From: Methanocellales archaeon
GTDB taxonomy: Archaea > Halobacteriota > UBA148 > JAUWXC01
Direction: 5' to 3'
Assembly: GCA_030616565.1 (NCBI GenBank)
Contig: JAUWXC010000067.1
Span: 1 to 5,081 of the forward strand
DNA: 5,081 nt
In this document: one piece after another, positions 4,823 to 5,081 of the stretch
Position numbering within the stretch: the stretch's first letter is position 1
How the letters are laid out: the number at the start of each line of letters is the position of its first letter
The notes under the pieces: generated by a model
The model's input: the letters and a program-made list of their open reading frames with translations, nothing else
The model's database searches: none
What the model was told of the DNA's origin: nothing
Position numbers and translations under genes: made by a program

Positions 4823-5081
4823 ATGGAAATTAAATCATTTAGAATAAAGAATTATCGATCAATAAAAGATAGTGGTGTTTGTTATATGTCGGGCGATAAT
4901 ATCACGATCTTAGCAGGAAAGAACGAATCAGGCAAAACTGCAATTTTAGAAGCTCTGGAGGATTTTGATACAGAGAAAGAAATCAGAGAAGAAGCTATTC
5001 CTATCCAAAATCTAGAAGCTACGCCAGAAATAGCGGTAACTTTTGAAATAGACAAAGGAACTCTTAACGAAATTTCTAAAG
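4823..5081 (+). CDS. OLD-family/RecF-like AAA ATPase (ATP-dependent nuclease type), N-terminal part only
   Basis: The frame is open from ATG 4823 to the end of the window, giving 86 codons of a longer gene. The start MEIKSFRIKNYRSIKD is the typical first strand and 'NYRSI' motif of the RecF/SMC-like ATPases, and the Walker A loop is GKNESGKT (32-39) in LAGKNESGKTAILEALEDFD. This combination is characteristic of OLD-family proteins and related AAA_15/AAA_21 ATPases, many of which carry a C-terminal TOPRIM nuclease domain and act in phage defence or DNA repair. Walker B, the signature motif and any nuclease domain lie beyond the window, so the subclass (OLD class 1, class 2, Gabija GajA-like, retron- or PARIS-associated) cannot be decided. 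Codon use is clearly more A+T-rich than in the operon at the left, compatible with horizontal transfer. Confidence 0.82.
   Translation, partial: MEIKSFRIKNYRSIKDSGVCYMSGDNITILAGKNESGKTAILEALEDFDTEKEIREEAIPIQNLEATPEIAVTFEIDKGTLNEISK

Noticed and set aside
1..5081. tRNA, rRNA, CRISPR array or riboswitch
   Set aside because: No cloverleaf-like T-loop GTTCRANNC context, no regularly spaced repeats and no conserved aptamer pattern were found by eye.

Overview
The window looks archaeal, most likely a euryarchaeon of the methanogen/ANME type. The reasons are a SpoVK-like AAA ATPase of a kind I know from methanogens, a small cysteine-rich zinc-ribbon protein linked to it, GGAGGTGA-type ribosome binding sites, and TATA-like boxes close to start codons that suggest leaderless transcripts. 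This placement comes from memory of the families, not from a search.

Left part (1-1017): the last 16 codons of an unidentified upstream gene (perhaps a transposase) are followed by about 80 non-coding bases. Then comes the 3' part of pyrG (CTP synthase), which begins abruptly at about position 133. The whole glutamine amidotransferase domain is present and looks intact. The N-terminal synthetase domain (about 235 residues) is missing, and the frame is closed by a TAG just before the homology starts. This is most simply a pyrG broken by an insertion or rearrangement.

Centre (1018-3384): a compact plus-strand operon encodes an AAA+ ATPase with an unfamiliar N-terminal domain, a PhnP-like metallo-beta-lactamase-fold hydrolase (stop and start share one base) and a 91-residue eight-cysteine protein (19-base gap). 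It meets a minus-strand gene for a 70-residue two-helix membrane protein tail to tail, only 5 bases apart.

Right part (3385-5081) looks accessory. On the minus strand, an AbrB/MazE-type DNA-binding protein and a nucleotidyltransferase-fold protein overlap by ATGA, the layout of a toxin-antitoxin module. Its upstream region carries two adjacent inverted repeats, one of which contains the TATA element. Divergent from it, on the plus strand and visibly richer in A+T, are a 31-codon ORF that appears to continue in another frame and the N-terminus of an OLD/RecF-like ATPase that runs off the window. Together these look like the edge of a small defence or mobile-gene island next to conserved genes.

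No tRNA, rRNA, CRISPR array or complete insertion sequence was seen.
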